Source: DATMRS01 sp035566015 (GTDB lineage: Bacteria; Pseudomonadota; Alphaproteobacteria; Sphingomonadales; Sphingomonadaceae). Taken from it: a stretch of DNA of 64,000 bases. The notes under the pieces were generated by a model, which had not been told where the DNA came from, ran no database searches, and saw nothing but the letters and a program-made list of their open reading frames with translations. The stretch spans positions 1-64,000 of the forward strand of contig DATMRS010000007.1 of assembly GCA_035566015.1 (NCBI GenBank), in the 5' to 3' direction. Both the position numbers and the translations under genes were made by a program. Shown in pieces: positions 35,202 through 44,799 of the stretch (positions are counted from its first letter, which is position 1; each line of letters begins with the position of its first letter).

Positions 35202-36013
35202 AACGTCTCCTCGATAGGCACAAGCGGCGGCAGATCGACGCGCACGATATCGGCCGCCCCCGGAATGGGCGAGAATCGTTGGAGCACGAGCGGATCGTGG
35301 CCGGGAATGATATGGCCGAGCGACGGACCAAGTTCGCGCAGCCGCCGCAATCCGGCGAGATAGGCGGGCACGTCGACGACGATCGGAAAGGGCACCGCGC
35401 GGGTGATGTTGGCATAGAGATGCGCCGCATCGGAGGCGAGCACCACCGGCCCGCGCGCCGTCCGCACCTCGACGATCTGCAGGCCGGCGGTATGCCCGCC
35501 GATATGGTGGACCGTGACGCCCGGCGCGATCGCCGACGTACCGGCGTGGAAGATCACGCGGTCGCCGAACAGCATCCGCACCATCTGCGCCACCGGTTCG
35601 CCGTCGAAGGGCGCGCGCAGCGTCCGTTCGGTCATCGCGCGGCCGGTGCAGAAGGCCATCTCGGCATCCTGTATGTGGAAGCGCGCACGCGGGAAGAGGC
35701 CGAGGCTGCCGGCATGATCGAAATGCATGTGCGTGACGATCACGTCCTCGACCGCATCGATCCCGATCCCCGCGGCGGCAAGCCCGTCGGCGACCGGCCG
35801 CAGCAGCGTCCGCCCCCGCCGCGCCGCCGTCTCGGCATCGAAGCCGGTGTCGACCACGATCGGCGGGCCGTCGTCGCGCTCTATCGCCCAGACATAATAA
35901 TCGAGCGGCATATCGGCCGCATGGTCGTCGCCGCCCAGGAAATTGGCGGCCGCCTTGCGCGCATGATGGCCATAGCGGATCGCCAGGATGCGATGATGCG
36001 GCGGAGAGTCCAC
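35198..36013 (-). CDS. metallo-beta-lactamase-fold hydrolase (AHL-lactonase-like)
   Basis: 271 residues. The dinuclear metal motif HMHFDH is at 95-100; HIGGHT, LASDAAH and IIPGHDP supply further ligands. The pattern of MPLDYYVWAI and VVDTGF near the N-terminus is that of N-acyl-homoserine lactonase relatives. No luxI/luxR genes are near, and the operon is catabolic, so a lactone or ester substrate in the pathway is more likely than quorum quenching. Confidence 0.86.
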   Translation of the reverse strand: MDSPPHHRILAIRYGHHARKAAANFLGGDDHAADMPLDYYVWAIERDDGPPIVVDTGFDAETAARRGRTLLRPVADGLAAAGIGIDAVEDVIVTHMHFDHAGSLGLFPRARFHIQDAEMAFCTGRAMTERTLRAPFDGEPVAQMVRMLFGDRVIFHAGTSAIAPGVTVHHIGGHTAGLQIVEVRTARGPVVLASDAAHLYANITRAVPFPIVVDVPAYLAGLRRLRELGPSLGHIIPGHDPLVLQRFSPIPGAADIVRVDLPPLVPIEETL

Positions 36014-36017
36014 GCGA

Positions 36018-36770
36018 TCAGCCCTTCGCCGCGATGCCGCCGTCGATATGCAGCGTCTCGCCGGTGATGAACGCCGCCGCGTCGCTCAGCAGGAACAGCA
36101 TCGCCGCCGTGCACTCCTCCTCGCTGCCGAGCCGCCGCAACGGGATCGAGCCGGCGCGCCGCTCATATTCGTCCTTGGGGGTGATGGCGATCGCACCCGG
36201 CGTCGGGATCGATCCGGGCGCAACGGCATTGACGCGGATGCCCTTCGGCCCCAGCTCGGCCGACAACGTGCGCGTGAACGACGCCAGCGCGCCTTTCACC
36301 ATCGCATAGGCAAGCGTGCCCGGATAACCGCGCTCCCCCACCGGCGAGGTGAGCGTGAGCAGCGCGGCGTCCTGCCCCTCGGCCTTGTGCCGGACGAGGG
36401 CCTGCGCGCCCCACACCGCACCTTTCACGCCGATCGCCAGCATCCTGTCCAGCATCTCCTCGCTGAGCGCTTCCAGCGGCTCGTAGCGGATCAGCATGGC
36501 ATTGTTGACGACGGCGTCAATCGCCCCCGCCTCGCCGGCGAACGCCGCCGCCGCCGCTTCGAAGGCGAGCCGGTCGGCGACATCGACGACATAAGGCAGG
36601 ACGTGCCCCTCGCCCGTCCGGCATGTCTCCTCAAGCGCCTCGCCATCGACATCGAGCGCGGCCACCCGCGCACCGGCGCGCGCCGCGCCGACCGCGAGTG
36701 AGCGGCCCAATCCCCGCCCCGCCCCCGTTATCAGGAGCCTTCTGCCGGAAAGATCGAAGCGGGCTGGCAT
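36018..36770 (-). CDS. SDR family oxidoreductase (paralogue of 28764-29516)
   Basis: 250 residues with TGAGRGLG, NNAMLIRYEP (NNAM in place of NNAG) and catalytic YAMVKGA. It shares with the plus-strand SDR the YEP segment, the SEE-x-LDRM block and the PGSIPTPGA/DGGI end, pointing to duplication. It lies between an MBL hydrolase and a TonB receptor, 18 bp from the receptor stop. The product is unassigned. Confidence 0.86.
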   Translation of the reverse strand: MPARFDLSGRRLLITGAGRGLGRSLAVGAARAGARVAALDVDGEALEETCRTGEGHVLPYVVDVADRLAFEAAAAAFAGEAGAIDAVVNNAMLIRYEPLEALSEEMLDRMLAIGVKGAVWGAQALVRHKAEGQDAALLTLTSPVGERGYPGTLAYAMVKGALASFTRTLSAELGPKGIRVNAVAPGSIPTPGAIAITPKDEYERRAGSIPLRRLGSEEECTAAMLFLLSDAAAFITGETLHIDGGIAAKG

Positions 36771-36788
36771 GGCGATCGCGATTTCTCC

Positions 36789-39164
36789 TCAGAACTGTTT
36801 GCGGATCGTGAAGGCGAAGCGGCGCGGCAGCCCCGGCTGGCCGTTGATATAACCCGATCCGCTCGGCACCTGCTTGCTCAGCAGATAATATTTGTTGGTG
36901 AGGTTGGTGACTTCCACCGATGCCTGCCAGTCGCGATCGGGCGACCGCCAGGTCAGCCGGGCATTGACCAGAGTATAGCCCGGCAGGATGTTGAGCGGAC
37001 CATTTGCCGCGAGCGACCAACTCGTCGATTGGTAGCTCGCATCGACGCGCGGCGTGATCGAGCCGAGATCGCCGACGGGAACCTCATATTGGATGCCACC
37101 GCTCAGCTTCCATTTGGGCGTGTAGGGCGAGATATCGCCTTTGACCACGCCGGTATCCGGATTGATCTTGGTGTAATTGAAATCGAGGTAGCTCGCCGAG
37201 GCATCGATCAGCAGGCCGTCGACCGGCCGCGCCGTCACTTCCGCCTCGATCCCCTTCACATGCGCGCTGCCCACGTTGAGCGGTGCGAAACAGGGCGCGC
37301 CCGGGAAAGGCGAGATCGCGTCGCAGCGCGTCGTCGTGAGCTGAATATCCTTATAATCATTGTAGAAAGCGGACATATTGAGCCGCAGCCTGCGATCGAA
37401 CAGATCGGATTTGAAGCCGACTTCGAACGCGGTCATCGTCTCGGGCTGGATCGGCACGATCTGCGAGGGGAAATAGGGGCGCGGATTGACGCCGCCGCCC
37501 TTATAGCCGGTCGCGACCTGCGCGTAGGTCATGAAATCATCGGTCCAGCGATAGGTGAGGTTCACGCGATAGTCGGGCCGCGATTTCTTGTAGCGGCCAA
37601 CCGATCCGTCGAGGCCGTAGAGATAGCCGTTAGGCGGAATATTGTTCGGATCGACAATCGGCGGGATGGCCGTTCCGTCCGGATTGCGGCGGGAGAAGAT
37701 ATATTTCTTCCTGTCGCTCGTATAGCGGAAGCCGCCGATCAGATCGAGCCTGGGCGTCAGGTGCGCCGTCGCCTGCATGAAGCCGGCGATGCTGCGCGCG
37801 GGCGTCGGATCGTTCTGGAGGAAATCGAGGATGCCGCCATAATTAAGGTCGACGCGCGCCGCGCCGTTGCCCCGCTCCTTCAGGTAGAAACCGCCCACCG
37901 TATAGTCGATGAGATCGCCGATCGATCCGTTGAGGCGCAGTTCCTGGCTCACCTGCCAGTGCCGGGTATGATTGACGACGATCTGCACCGGCAGCGGCGA
38001 ACCGTCGGTATCCTCGGCGAAATCGTTGCGATACCAGCGATAGGCGGTGATCGATTTCAGCGTGAGCCGGTCGCCCAGATTCCAGTCGATCGTGCCCGAC
38101 ACGCCCCAGCCCTTATAATGCTGGATCGGCTGCGTCGCGAAGGGATACCAGGGCCGCTCCGCCGTGGCCGCGCGCAGATCGATGAAGGTCGAATAGCTGG
38201 TATAGCCATTGGGCGGCAGAAAACGGCTGTCATAGGGCACACCGTTGATCGTGCTGAGCGTGGGGGCCAGCGGCGCGTCATAGATGTCGGTGACGACGCT
38301 CGCCCCCACTTCGGACATATCGCGCACGAAATCCGCCGCGACATTCACCTCGACATCGTCACTGGCGATCCAGCGCAGCGCCAGCCGCCCGGCGGAGACG
38401 GACTTGCCGCCTTCGGTGCCCAGCTTGCAGCTTGCGCCATCCGCCACCGCCACGAGGCCCGAATCGGGATGCAGACAGGCATAATCGAGGCGATCGACAT
38501 AGCCGTCCTCGTTATGCGTCATCCCCGAAAGGCGGACGAACAGCCGGTCAGGCACCATCTCGAAATTGACCGCGCCCTTGAAATCGAGCCGCGCATAGGA
38601 GCCGACAGTGCCCTCGATGAACCCGCTCGTCCCCGCCTCGGGCTTCTTCGAATAGAGCTTGATCGCGCCGCCGATCGAATTCTTGCCGGCGAGCGTGCCC
38701 TGCGGCCCGCGCAGCACCTCGACACGATCGAGATCGAGCAGATCGAGCAAGGTGCCGGTGAGCGAGGAATAATAGACGTCGTCGACATAGATGCCGACGC
38801 CCGGCTCCAGCGCGAAGTTGAAGTCATCCTGGCCGACGCCCCGAATATAGGCGATCATCGAGGAGCCGAAGGCGGTGTTGTTGGCGCGCAGCGTCACGTT
38901 CGGCGCCTGGTTTGAAATCTGCTGAACGCTGGTCTGGCTGCGCGCCTCCAGCATTTCGCTGTTCACCGCCGTGATCGACAGCGGCGTCGTCTGGAGCCGC
39001 TGCTCGCGGAACTGGGCGGTGACGATGATATCGCCGATGCCGCTTGCCGGCGCGGCCTCGGCCGCTTCGGGGCTGGCTGCCGCCGTATCCTGCGCACGGG
39101 CGGCCCCGGCGAACAGGATCATGGCGAAGGCGCTGGTGGAAACAGCCAAAGTGCTGAGTTTCAT
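36789..39164 (-). CDS. TonB-dependent receptor
   Basis: 791 residues. Signal peptide 1-24 (ending AARA), TonB box DIIVTAQ at 45-51, plug with IRGVGQDDFNFALEPGVGIYVDDVYY and LRGPQGTLAGKNSIGGAI, and a barrel ending RFAFTIRKQF with the C-terminal Phe typical of outer-membrane barrels. It differs in type from the larger receptor at 9052. It belongs to the catabolic island and presumably imports its substrate. A 172-bp gap to the P450 may hold its own promoter. Confidence 0.93.
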   Translation of the reverse strand: MKLSTLAVSTSAFAMILFAGAARAQDTAAASPEAAEAAPASGIGDIIVTAQFREQRLQTTPLSITAVNSEMLEARSQTSVQQISNQAPNVTLRANNTAFGSSMIAYIRGVGQDDFNFALEPGVGIYVDDVYYSSLTGTLLDLLDLDRVEVLRGPQGTLAGKNSIGGAIKLYSKKPEAGTSGFIEGTVGSYARLDFKGAVNFEMVPDRLFVRLSGMTHNEDGYVDRLDYACLHPDSGLVAVADGASCKLGTEGGKSVSAGRLALRWIASDDVEVNVAADFVRDMSEVGASVVTDIYDAPLAPTLSTINGVPYDSRFLPPNGYTSYSTFIDLRAATAERPWYPFATQPIQHYKGWGVSGTIDWNLGDRLTLKSITAYRWYRNDFAEDTDGSPLPVQIVVNHTRHWQVSQELRLNGSIGDLIDYTVGGFYLKERGNGAARVDLNYGGILDFLQNDPTPARSIAGFMQATAHLTPRLDLIGGFRYTSDRKKYIFSRRNPDGTAIPPIVDPNNIPPNGYLYGLDGSVGRYKKSRPDYRVNLTYRWTDDFMTYAQVATGYKGGGVNPRPYFPSQIVPIQPETMTAFEVGFKSDLFDRRLRLNMSAFYNDYKDIQLTTTRCDAISPFPGAPCFAPLNVGSAHVKGIEAEVTARPVDGLLIDASASYLDFNYTKINPDTGVVKGDISPYTPKWKLSGGIQYEVPVGDLGSITPRVDASYQSTSWSLAANGPLNILPGYTLVNARLTWRSPDRDWQASVEVTNLTNKYYLLSKQVPSGSGYINGQPGLPRRFAFTIRKQF

Positions 39165-39336
39165 GAAGGCATCCCCCCTTGCACGCCGGAACTCCAGCCC
39201 GGCTTCGCAGCCTGAATATCGGTGCCGCGACGGAATGACTTGGTGGCAAGCGAACCGGAATTGGCGGCTGGTGAAGTGCCGGAAAAAGTGAAGCCTAACG
39301 TCTATTGAACCAGGTTTTCCGCCGATTCTCCGGCGC

Positions 39337-40521
39337 TCACGCGTCGAAGCGCAACCGCAGCGGCAGACGCGCCGGGCCGTGGCCGACGGTGGTCATCCAC
39401 GGCTCGGGCTCGCCCGCCACCTCGATCGTCTTCACCTGCCGCGCGATCGCGCCCAGGAGAGCGGCCGCCTCCATCTGCGCGAGCGTCCGTCCCACGCAGG
39501 CATGCACGCCATATCCCCATCCGACGCTGTGCTTGAGGTCGCGCGTCGCGCGATAGGCTTCCGGCTCGTCCCAGAAACGCGGATCGCGGTTGGCCGCGGC
39601 GAACATCAGGCCGCAGCGCGTGCCCGCCGGGACGACATAGTCGTCGATCTCGACATCGCAGGTCGTGATCCGCCCGGCCATGCGCGAGGGCGAATCCCAG
39701 CGCAGGCTTTCGTCGAACGCATTGCGGATCAGCTTCGGATCGGCGCGCACCCTGGCATATTCGTCCGGGAACAGCGCCCAGGCATAAAGCGCGTTCGCCA
39801 TCGTGATATAGGTGGTATCCGAACCGGCGGAGAGCACCGTCTGGAGCAGCAGCTTGGCTTCGGCGAGGGTGATCTGCCCCCGGTCGGCGGCCTTGAACAG
39901 TTCGACGCCGATGCCGTCGGGCGCCAGCGCCTCGCGCTCGCAGGTTCGGTCGAGCCAGGCGACGACGGGCTCGAAATCCTCCGCCATTGCCTCTTCATAG
40001 AGCGCGTTCGGCGGCCCCATCGTCGCCCAGACCATATGGCTGAAACCATACATATGCTCGCGCCCCTCGTCGGGCAGGCCGAGCGCGTCGGGCAATATCT
40101 TGTAGACGAAGCGCTGCGTGATCTCGCCGACGCCGTCCAGCACCTCGCCCTCGCGCCCGCGCATCTCCTCGACCATCGCATCGGCGACCGTGACGAAATG
40201 GCCGCGCAACATCTCCAGACGCGCCGGAGACAGGGCGCCACCAATTACCGAGCGCACCTTCGTATGGCGGGGCGGATCGTCGGTCAGCAGTATTTCCGGG
40301 CGCACCGAATTGGGATCGTGCCATGGGCGCGAGGTGGAGGAAAAACTCTTCCAGTCCATCAGCCCCTTCGACACATGCTCGTGGCGCGCGATCATCACCG
40401 TGCCGTCGGGCAGGCGGACCGCCGGCGCATATTCGCGCACTGCATCGTCCACCGCGCGCGCGTTGCGCACGGCGTCATGCGTGAAGATGTCATAGGGATA
40501 ATCGGGGATCGGGCGGCTCAT
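39337..40521 (-). CDS. cytochrome P450
   Basis: 394 residues. I-helix AGSDTT is at 232-237, ExxR motif ESLR at 271-274 and heme-ligand loop GYGVHACVG with C342. No membrane anchor, so a soluble bacterial class I P450 that needs ferredoxin and ferredoxin reductase, neither of which is near. The wording TDDPPRHTKVRSVIGGALSP is seen in aromatic-acid and terpenoid oxidising families, but no CYP family is claimed. It overlaps the MBL gene by 4 bases. Confidence 0.93.
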   Translation of the reverse strand: MSRPIPDYPYDIFTHDAVRNARAVDDAVREYAPAVRLPDGTVMIARHEHVSKGLMDWKSFSSTSRPWHDPNSVRPEILLTDDPPRHTKVRSVIGGALSPARLEMLRGHFVTVADAMVEEMRGREGEVLDGVGEITQRFVYKILPDALGLPDEGREHMYGFSHMVWATMGPPNALYEEAMAEDFEPVVAWLDRTCEREALAPDGIGVELFKAADRGQITLAEAKLLLQTVLSAGSDTTYITMANALYAWALFPDEYARVRADPKLIRNAFDESLRWDSPSRMAGRITTCDVEIDDYVVPAGTRCGLMFAAANRDPRFWDEPEAYRATRDLKHSVGWGYGVHACVGRTLAQMEAAALLGAIARQVKTIEVAGEPEPWMTTVGHGPARLPLRLRFDA

Positions 40522-41411
40522 GCCTCAACCTCCGCGCCGAGGCCGACGAAACGGCAGTCCGCCCCCGTTCCCCGTATGTGACCGCCGCTCGGCTCGGCGA
40601 AATGGCTGCCGACCACCAGCACGCCCGAATCGCGATACTTCTCGACGAAACGCACGCGGCTGTCGCGGCCTGCCTCCTTGTCCATGTCAAAACGTGCGGG
40701 GCGGTGCGGCATCGCGCACTGCATCGGATGATGCATCAGGTCGCCGGTGATGACCGCCTCCTCCCCGCGCGAGGAAATGCGGACATGGACATGGCCGGGC
40801 GTGTGCCCGTGCGACGGCTCCAGCCACAGTTCGTCGGTGATCCGGTGGTCGGCCTCGACCAGTTCGGCGAGCCCCGCCTCGATGATCGGGTCGATCGCGT
40901 CGACCATGTGCCGCATGTCGTGTCCGCCATGCGCGCGCATCGCATCCCAGCCTTCCTTCTCGACACGACCGAACAGGTAGCGCGCGTTGGGGAAGGTCGG
41001 CACCCATGTGTCGCCCTGCCGCATCGTGTTCCAGCCGACATGGTCGTGATGGAGATGCGTGCACATGACGATATCGATGTCCTCGCGCCTGACGCCCAGC
41101 GAGGCGAGGTCGTCCAGGAAGCTGGTCTGGAGATTGGTGAAGACGTCGAACTCGCGCTGTCGCTCATTGCCGATGCAGGTATCGACCATCAGCGTATGCG
41201 TCGGCGTCCGGACGAGGAAGCCCTGGAAGTTCATCCGCTGCTGCCCGTCGGGCGTGACATAATGCGGCCGCAGCCAGTCGAGCGCGAGCGCCTCCTCGGG
41301 CGTCGCGTCGGCGATCGTCATGTTGATGTGGTCGCGGAAATCCCACAGCTCGACGATCGCGGTGATGGTGACGTCGCCCACCTGCCATGTCCGCATATGT
41401 TCGATCGCCAT
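40518..41411 (-). CDS. metallo-beta-lactamase-fold hydrolase
   Basis: 297 residues. Metal motif HLHHDH at 119-124, then SHGHTPGH, ITGDLMHH and GSHFAEP. It is larger than the other MBL protein and of a different branch. Coupled to the P450 by an ATGA overlap and 11 bp after the GMC gene, so the three are one transcript. It may hydrolyse a lactone or thioester formed by the oxygenase; the substrate is unknown. Confidence 0.86.
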   Translation of the reverse strand: MAIEHMRTWQVGDVTITAIVELWDFRDHINMTIADATPEEALALDWLRPHYVTPDGQQRMNFQGFLVRTPTHTLMVDTCIGNERQREFDVFTNLQTSFLDDLASLGVRREDIDIVMCTHLHHDHVGWNTMRQGDTWVPTFPNARYLFGRVEKEGWDAMRAHGGHDMRHMVDAIDPIIEAGLAELVEADHRITDELWLEPSHGHTPGHVHVRISSRGEEAVITGDLMHHPMQCAMPHRPARFDMDKEAGRDSRVRFVEKYRDSGVLVVGSHFAEPSGGHIRGTGADCRFVGLGAEVEA

Positions 41412-41422
41412 TGTCCTCTCCT

Positions 41423-43096
41423 TCAGCTTGCGCGTTTGCGGGCGACCGATTCGGGCGGCAGTTCGGCCGCGGGCAGCGGCGGACGGCCCAGAATGAAATC
41501 GGCCGCGCGTTCGGCCACCATCACCGTCGGCGCATTGGTGTTGCCGCCGATGATCGACGGGAAGACCGAAGCATCAGCGACGCGCAGCCCTTCCATGCCG
41601 TGCACCTTCAGGCTCGCCGGGTCGGCCACGGCATCGGCGCCCTTGCCCATGCGGCAGGTGCCGACGGGATGGTGCACCGTATAGCCCGTTTCGCGAATAT
41701 AATTCTCGATCGCCGCATCGCTCGTCACCTCCGGGCCAGGCGCGACCTCGATGCCATGATAGCGCGCGAAGGAGGGGGCGGCGAAGACGCGGCGCGCCAG
41801 CTTGATCGCGCGGACCAGCGGGTCGATATCCCCCGGCGCGGTCAGCAATTGCGGATCGATCAGCGGCGCGGCGCGCGGATCGGCGGCGGCAAGCGTGATC
41901 CGCCCCCGGCTCTTCGGGTAAAGGCAGACCGGGCTCAGCGCATAGCCATGCCCCACCGGGAGCGGCAGCTTCGTCGTCAGCCGCTTGGCCGGCTGGAAGA
42001 CGAACTGCACGTCGGGGCGCACGAGATCGGGGTCGGTGCGCAGAAAGGCCACCGATTCGAAGACGTTGCCCGCGAACGGCCCCTTGCGGGCAAGGATATA
42101 TTCGAAAAGATTATAGACGCCGCGCGGCAGCGCCCGCCACGAAATGCCGTAGGATGTCGGAACGTCCGTCTCGATATGGATCGGCGAGGCGACATGATCG
42201 TGCAGATTGCCGCCGACGCCGGGCAGGTCATGCGCCACCTCGATCCCGACCGACCGGAGATGCTCGCCCGGGCCGATGCCCGACAGCATCAACAGTTGCG
42301 GCGACTGGATCGTACCGGCGCACAGTACCACCTCGCCCCGCGCCATCACTCGCCGGCCATCGGTCAGTTCCACGCCCGTAACGCGCCGGCCGTCGAGCAG
42401 CAGGCGCGCGGCCCAGGCATCGGTCATCACATGCAGGTTGGGCCGCGTCATAGCCGGACGCAGCAGCGATCGCGACGTCGACTCGCGCTGGCCGGCGCGG
42501 ATCAGTCCCTGCCGAAAACCGTAGCCCTCCGGGTTCGCCGCGTTGAAATCGGGGCAGGCGGGATATTGGAGCGACGCCAGCGCCTCGCCGAAATCATAGT
42601 TCAACTGGTTGGGCCGGGCGACCAGCCGCACATTGATCGGCCCGCCGACGCCGTGGAAGACCGAAGCGGGATAATCCTCGTTATTTTCAGACCGCGTGAA
42701 ATAAGGGAGCACCTCGGCATAGCTCCAGCCTGGCGCGCCCTCGTCCGCCCAATCGTCATAGTCGGTCGGGTGGCCCCGGAAATAGACCATGCCGTTGATC
42801 GATCCCGATCCACCCAGCACGCGGCCGCGCGGCACGGGTATCCGCCGGCCGTTCATCCCCGGCTGGGGCACGGTGGCGAAGCGCCAGTTGAGCTTGGCCG
42901 TGCCGATCGCGGCCGCGACGGCGGCGGGCACCTTGATGAAGGGATGGCGATCGCGTCCCCCGGCTTCGAGCAGGCAGACGCTGCGGTCGCTCCCCTCCGC
43001 CAGCCGCGCCGCCAGCGCCGCGCCGGCCGTACCGCCGCCGATCACCACATAATCGAACATCGGCTCGTCCGGCATCGCTCCCCCGCCCGCGCTCAT
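41423..43096 (-). CDS. GMC-family FAD oxidoreductase (choline/alcohol dehydrogenase type)
   Basis: 557 residues. The FAD motif DYVVIGGGTAGAALAARL begins near residue 15, the GMC signature 1 region is PRGRVLGGSGSINGMVYFRGH, and the active-site His is in HHPVGTCRMG with Asn in GGNTNAPT. It oxidises alcohols using FAD. A large family (choline, PEG, long-chain or aryl alcohols), so the substrate is open. First gene of the minus-strand catabolic unit. In-frame ATGs also occur at codons 8 and 13. Confidence 0.9.
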   Translation of the reverse strand: MSAGGGAMPDEPMFDYVVIGGGTAGAALAARLAEGSDRSVCLLEAGGRDRHPFIKVPAAVAAAIGTAKLNWRFATVPQPGMNGRRIPVPRGRVLGGSGSINGMVYFRGHPTDYDDWADEGAPGWSYAEVLPYFTRSENNEDYPASVFHGVGGPINVRLVARPNQLNYDFGEALASLQYPACPDFNAANPEGYGFRQGLIRAGQRESTSRSLLRPAMTRPNLHVMTDAWAARLLLDGRRVTGVELTDGRRVMARGEVVLCAGTIQSPQLLMLSGIGPGEHLRSVGIEVAHDLPGVGGNLHDHVASPIHIETDVPTSYGISWRALPRGVYNLFEYILARKGPFAGNVFESVAFLRTDPDLVRPDVQFVFQPAKRLTTKLPLPVGHGYALSPVCLYPKSRGRITLAAADPRAAPLIDPQLLTAPGDIDPLVRAIKLARRVFAAPSFARYHGIEVAPGPEVTSDAAIENYIRETGYTVHHPVGTCRMGKGADAVADPASLKVHGMEGLRVADASVFPSIIGGNTNAPTVMVAERAADFILGRPPLPAAELPPESVARKRAS

Positions 43097-43269
43097 CGCT
43101 ATTATCCCGCCAGTCTAGCGAAGCCCGGCGGAGCGGGCTTGTTACAGAACGAAATTCGCTTGTGCCCTGGCGAACGGCGCGCACCTCGATTGAACCAATG
43201 GCGCGCGCAAGCATTGAACAGACCAACTGGCGGCGCGGGGCTTCCCTCTTGATGGAAGGAGCAGGAACC

Positions 43270-43875
43270 ATGGCGACGACGACCAGCAACGAGATCATCG
43301 ACGAACTATCGAATGACGTTTCGCGTCACGACAAGTCGCGCGCGCCCGCCATCGTCGGCGCGGCCGCGGCGGGGCTGATGGCGGGGCTCGCCGCCAATTT
43401 CGTCCGCAAGGCGGTGACACAGGCGCCGACCGCCGTCGCGGGCGACTGGATGGGCGGACTGAAGGCGGAGCATCTCGCCACGCTCGCCATCTTCGACAAG
43501 ATCGAGCAGACCGGCGCGCAGCATATGGCGCGGCGCAAGCTCCTCCTCATCCAGCTCAAGCATGCGCTCGGCAAGCATGCGTTCCAGGAGGAGAATGTCG
43601 TCTATCCGGCGCTGCGCGATCATGGGCAGACCGAGGGCGCCGACGCGCTCAATCACGACCATGGCTATGTTAAGCAATATCTGTTCGACCTGACCGAGAT
43701 GCCCGCCGACAGCCCGCAATGGCTGGAAAAGGTCCGCAGCTTCCGCGCCGATGTCGAAAAGCATATCCGGCATGAGGAGGACGAACTCTTTCCCCGTCTC
43801 CACGATGCGCTGGGCGAGAAGGGCAACGCGCATATCACCCGCGCGATGAATATCGAGGGCCTGAAAATCGCCTGA
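43270..43875 (+). CDS. hemerythrin HHE-domain protein
   Basis: 201 residues from the ATG at 43270, with AAGGAGCAGGAACC upstream; an in-frame ATG farther upstream has no conserved sequence. The HHE pattern is seen as KAEHLATLAIFDKI, KHAFQEENVVYPAL, NHDHGYVKQYL and KHIRHEEDELFPRL (di-iron ligands). A small hydrophobic segment (about 28-42) precedes it. Such proteins bind oxygen, NO or metals and act in stress protection. It starts a plus-strand trio. Confidence 0.85.
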   Translation: MATTTSNEIIDELSNDVSRHDKSRAPAIVGAAAAGLMAGLAANFVRKAVTQAPTAVAGDWMGGLKAEHLATLAIFDKIEQTGAQHMARRKLLLIQLKHALGKHAFQEENVVYPALRDHGQTEGADALNHDHGYVKQYLFDLTEMPADSPQWLEKVRSFRADVEKHIRHEEDELFPRLHDALGEKGNAHITRAMNIEGLKIA

Positions 43876-43894
43876 CGAGGGACAGGAGGACGTC

Positions 43895-44440
43895 ATGCGG
43901 CGCGCACATTATGGCGGGATTGGCGAGGCGACGATCATCGTCCTGATCGCGGTGATACTCGCCTTGCCGGGCTGGTTCGTGACCTCGCTTCTCCAGGGGA
44001 ACAGCGCGGGCGAGTTGCGGCCGATCGCGCTGGTGATCGGCGCCGTGATCGTCTTCCTGCTCGTCGCCGTCGGCCTCGCTTTCTATCTCGCGCCACGCGG
44101 AGGCAATGGAAACCGGCGCGCCGTGCTCTCAGGCGCGGTGGCCGCGCTTGTTTTCCTGGTCATCGTCGGTGCGAGCATCCTGCTCACGTCGAGCAAGCAG
44201 CAGGCGATGGCGACGGGCAATTCCGCCGGTGCGGCGACCAACGACGCCATCCCGTGGGGCCTGGCGGTGACGGTCGGCCCCGTCTTGCTGCTGCTCGCTC
44301 TGGCCTGGGCGGCATGGCGCAACCGTTCGATGACGCCGACGGAAGAGCGGCGCAGCGAACGAGGCACGCGCGAATTGCGCGACCAGATCGACGCCGAAGA
44401 CAGTCGCCGCGATCGCGGACAGGGATCGAGGATGCCATGA
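43895..44440 (+). CDS. four-helix membrane protein, unknown function
   Basis: 181 residues with hydrophobic segments at about 12-33, 44-66, 76-98 and 121-141, and a charged C-terminal tail (EERRSERGTRELRDQIDAEDSRR). It lies 19 bp after the hemerythrin gene and overlaps the lipoprotein gene by 4 bases. I recognise no family. It may belong to an inner-membrane stress module with the two neighbours. Confidence 0.78.
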   Translation: MRRAHYGGIGEATIIVLIAVILALPGWFVTSLLQGNSAGELRPIALVIGAVIVFLLVAVGLAFYLAPRGGNGNRRAVLSGAVAALVFLVIVGASILLTSSKQQAMATGNSAGAATNDAIPWGLAVTVGPVLLLLALAWAAWRNRSMTPTEERRSERGTRELRDQIDAEDSRRDRGQGSRMP

Positions 44441-44781
44441 CCAGGAAAGTTTGCGGCGGCGCCGTCCTGCTGTTTCTCGCGCTCGCCGCTTGCGGGCGCC
44501 AGACGCCAGCGGACAAGACGGCCGACCAGCTCGACCAGGCCGCCGAACAGAGCGATCCCGCCGCGGCGGACGTCCTCGAAAACCGCGCCGATGCGATCCG
44601 CGCGAACGAGACGGCGTCGCCCTCGACGCTCAACATGGCCGTCCAGAACGCGATGGAGTCTGCTGGCAATTCCCAGGCACGCACGGTCGATCGGCAGACG
44701 CCGACACCGCCCTCATCGCGTCAGGCCGTGCCGCACGGGCCGGGCGACCCGACTCCATCCCCGACGACCGAAACGCGGTAG
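44437..44781 (+). CDS. small lipoprotein
   Basis: 114 residues from the ATG at 44437 (ATGA overlap with the membrane protein stop). The lipobox LALAAC gives a lipidated Cys at 19. The rest is low-complexity, rich in Ala, Asp, Gln and then Thr/Pro. It is probably anchored in the envelope. No function is evident. Confidence 0.78.
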   Translation: MTRKVCGGAVLLFLALAACGRQTPADKTADQLDQAAEQSDPAAADVLENRADAIRANETASPSTLNMAVQNAMESAGNSQARTVDRQTPTPPSSRQAVPHGPGDPTPSPTTETR

Positions 44782-44799
44782 ACGCCCATCGGCAACGCG

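Noticed and set aside
35198..36013. Quorum-quenching AHL lactonase
   Set aside because: The family allows it, but no luxI/luxR genes are near and the gene is embedded in a catabolic transcript.
37029..38915. A 628-codon frame opposite the TonB receptor
   Set aside because: Composition (Arg, Ile, Asp, Ala) is typical of an antisense shadow and the receptor has signal peptide, TonB box and barrel end.
41387..43252. A 621-codon frame opposite the GMC oxidoreductase
   Set aside because: Antisense shadow with no domain; the GMC protein shows FAD and active-site motifs.
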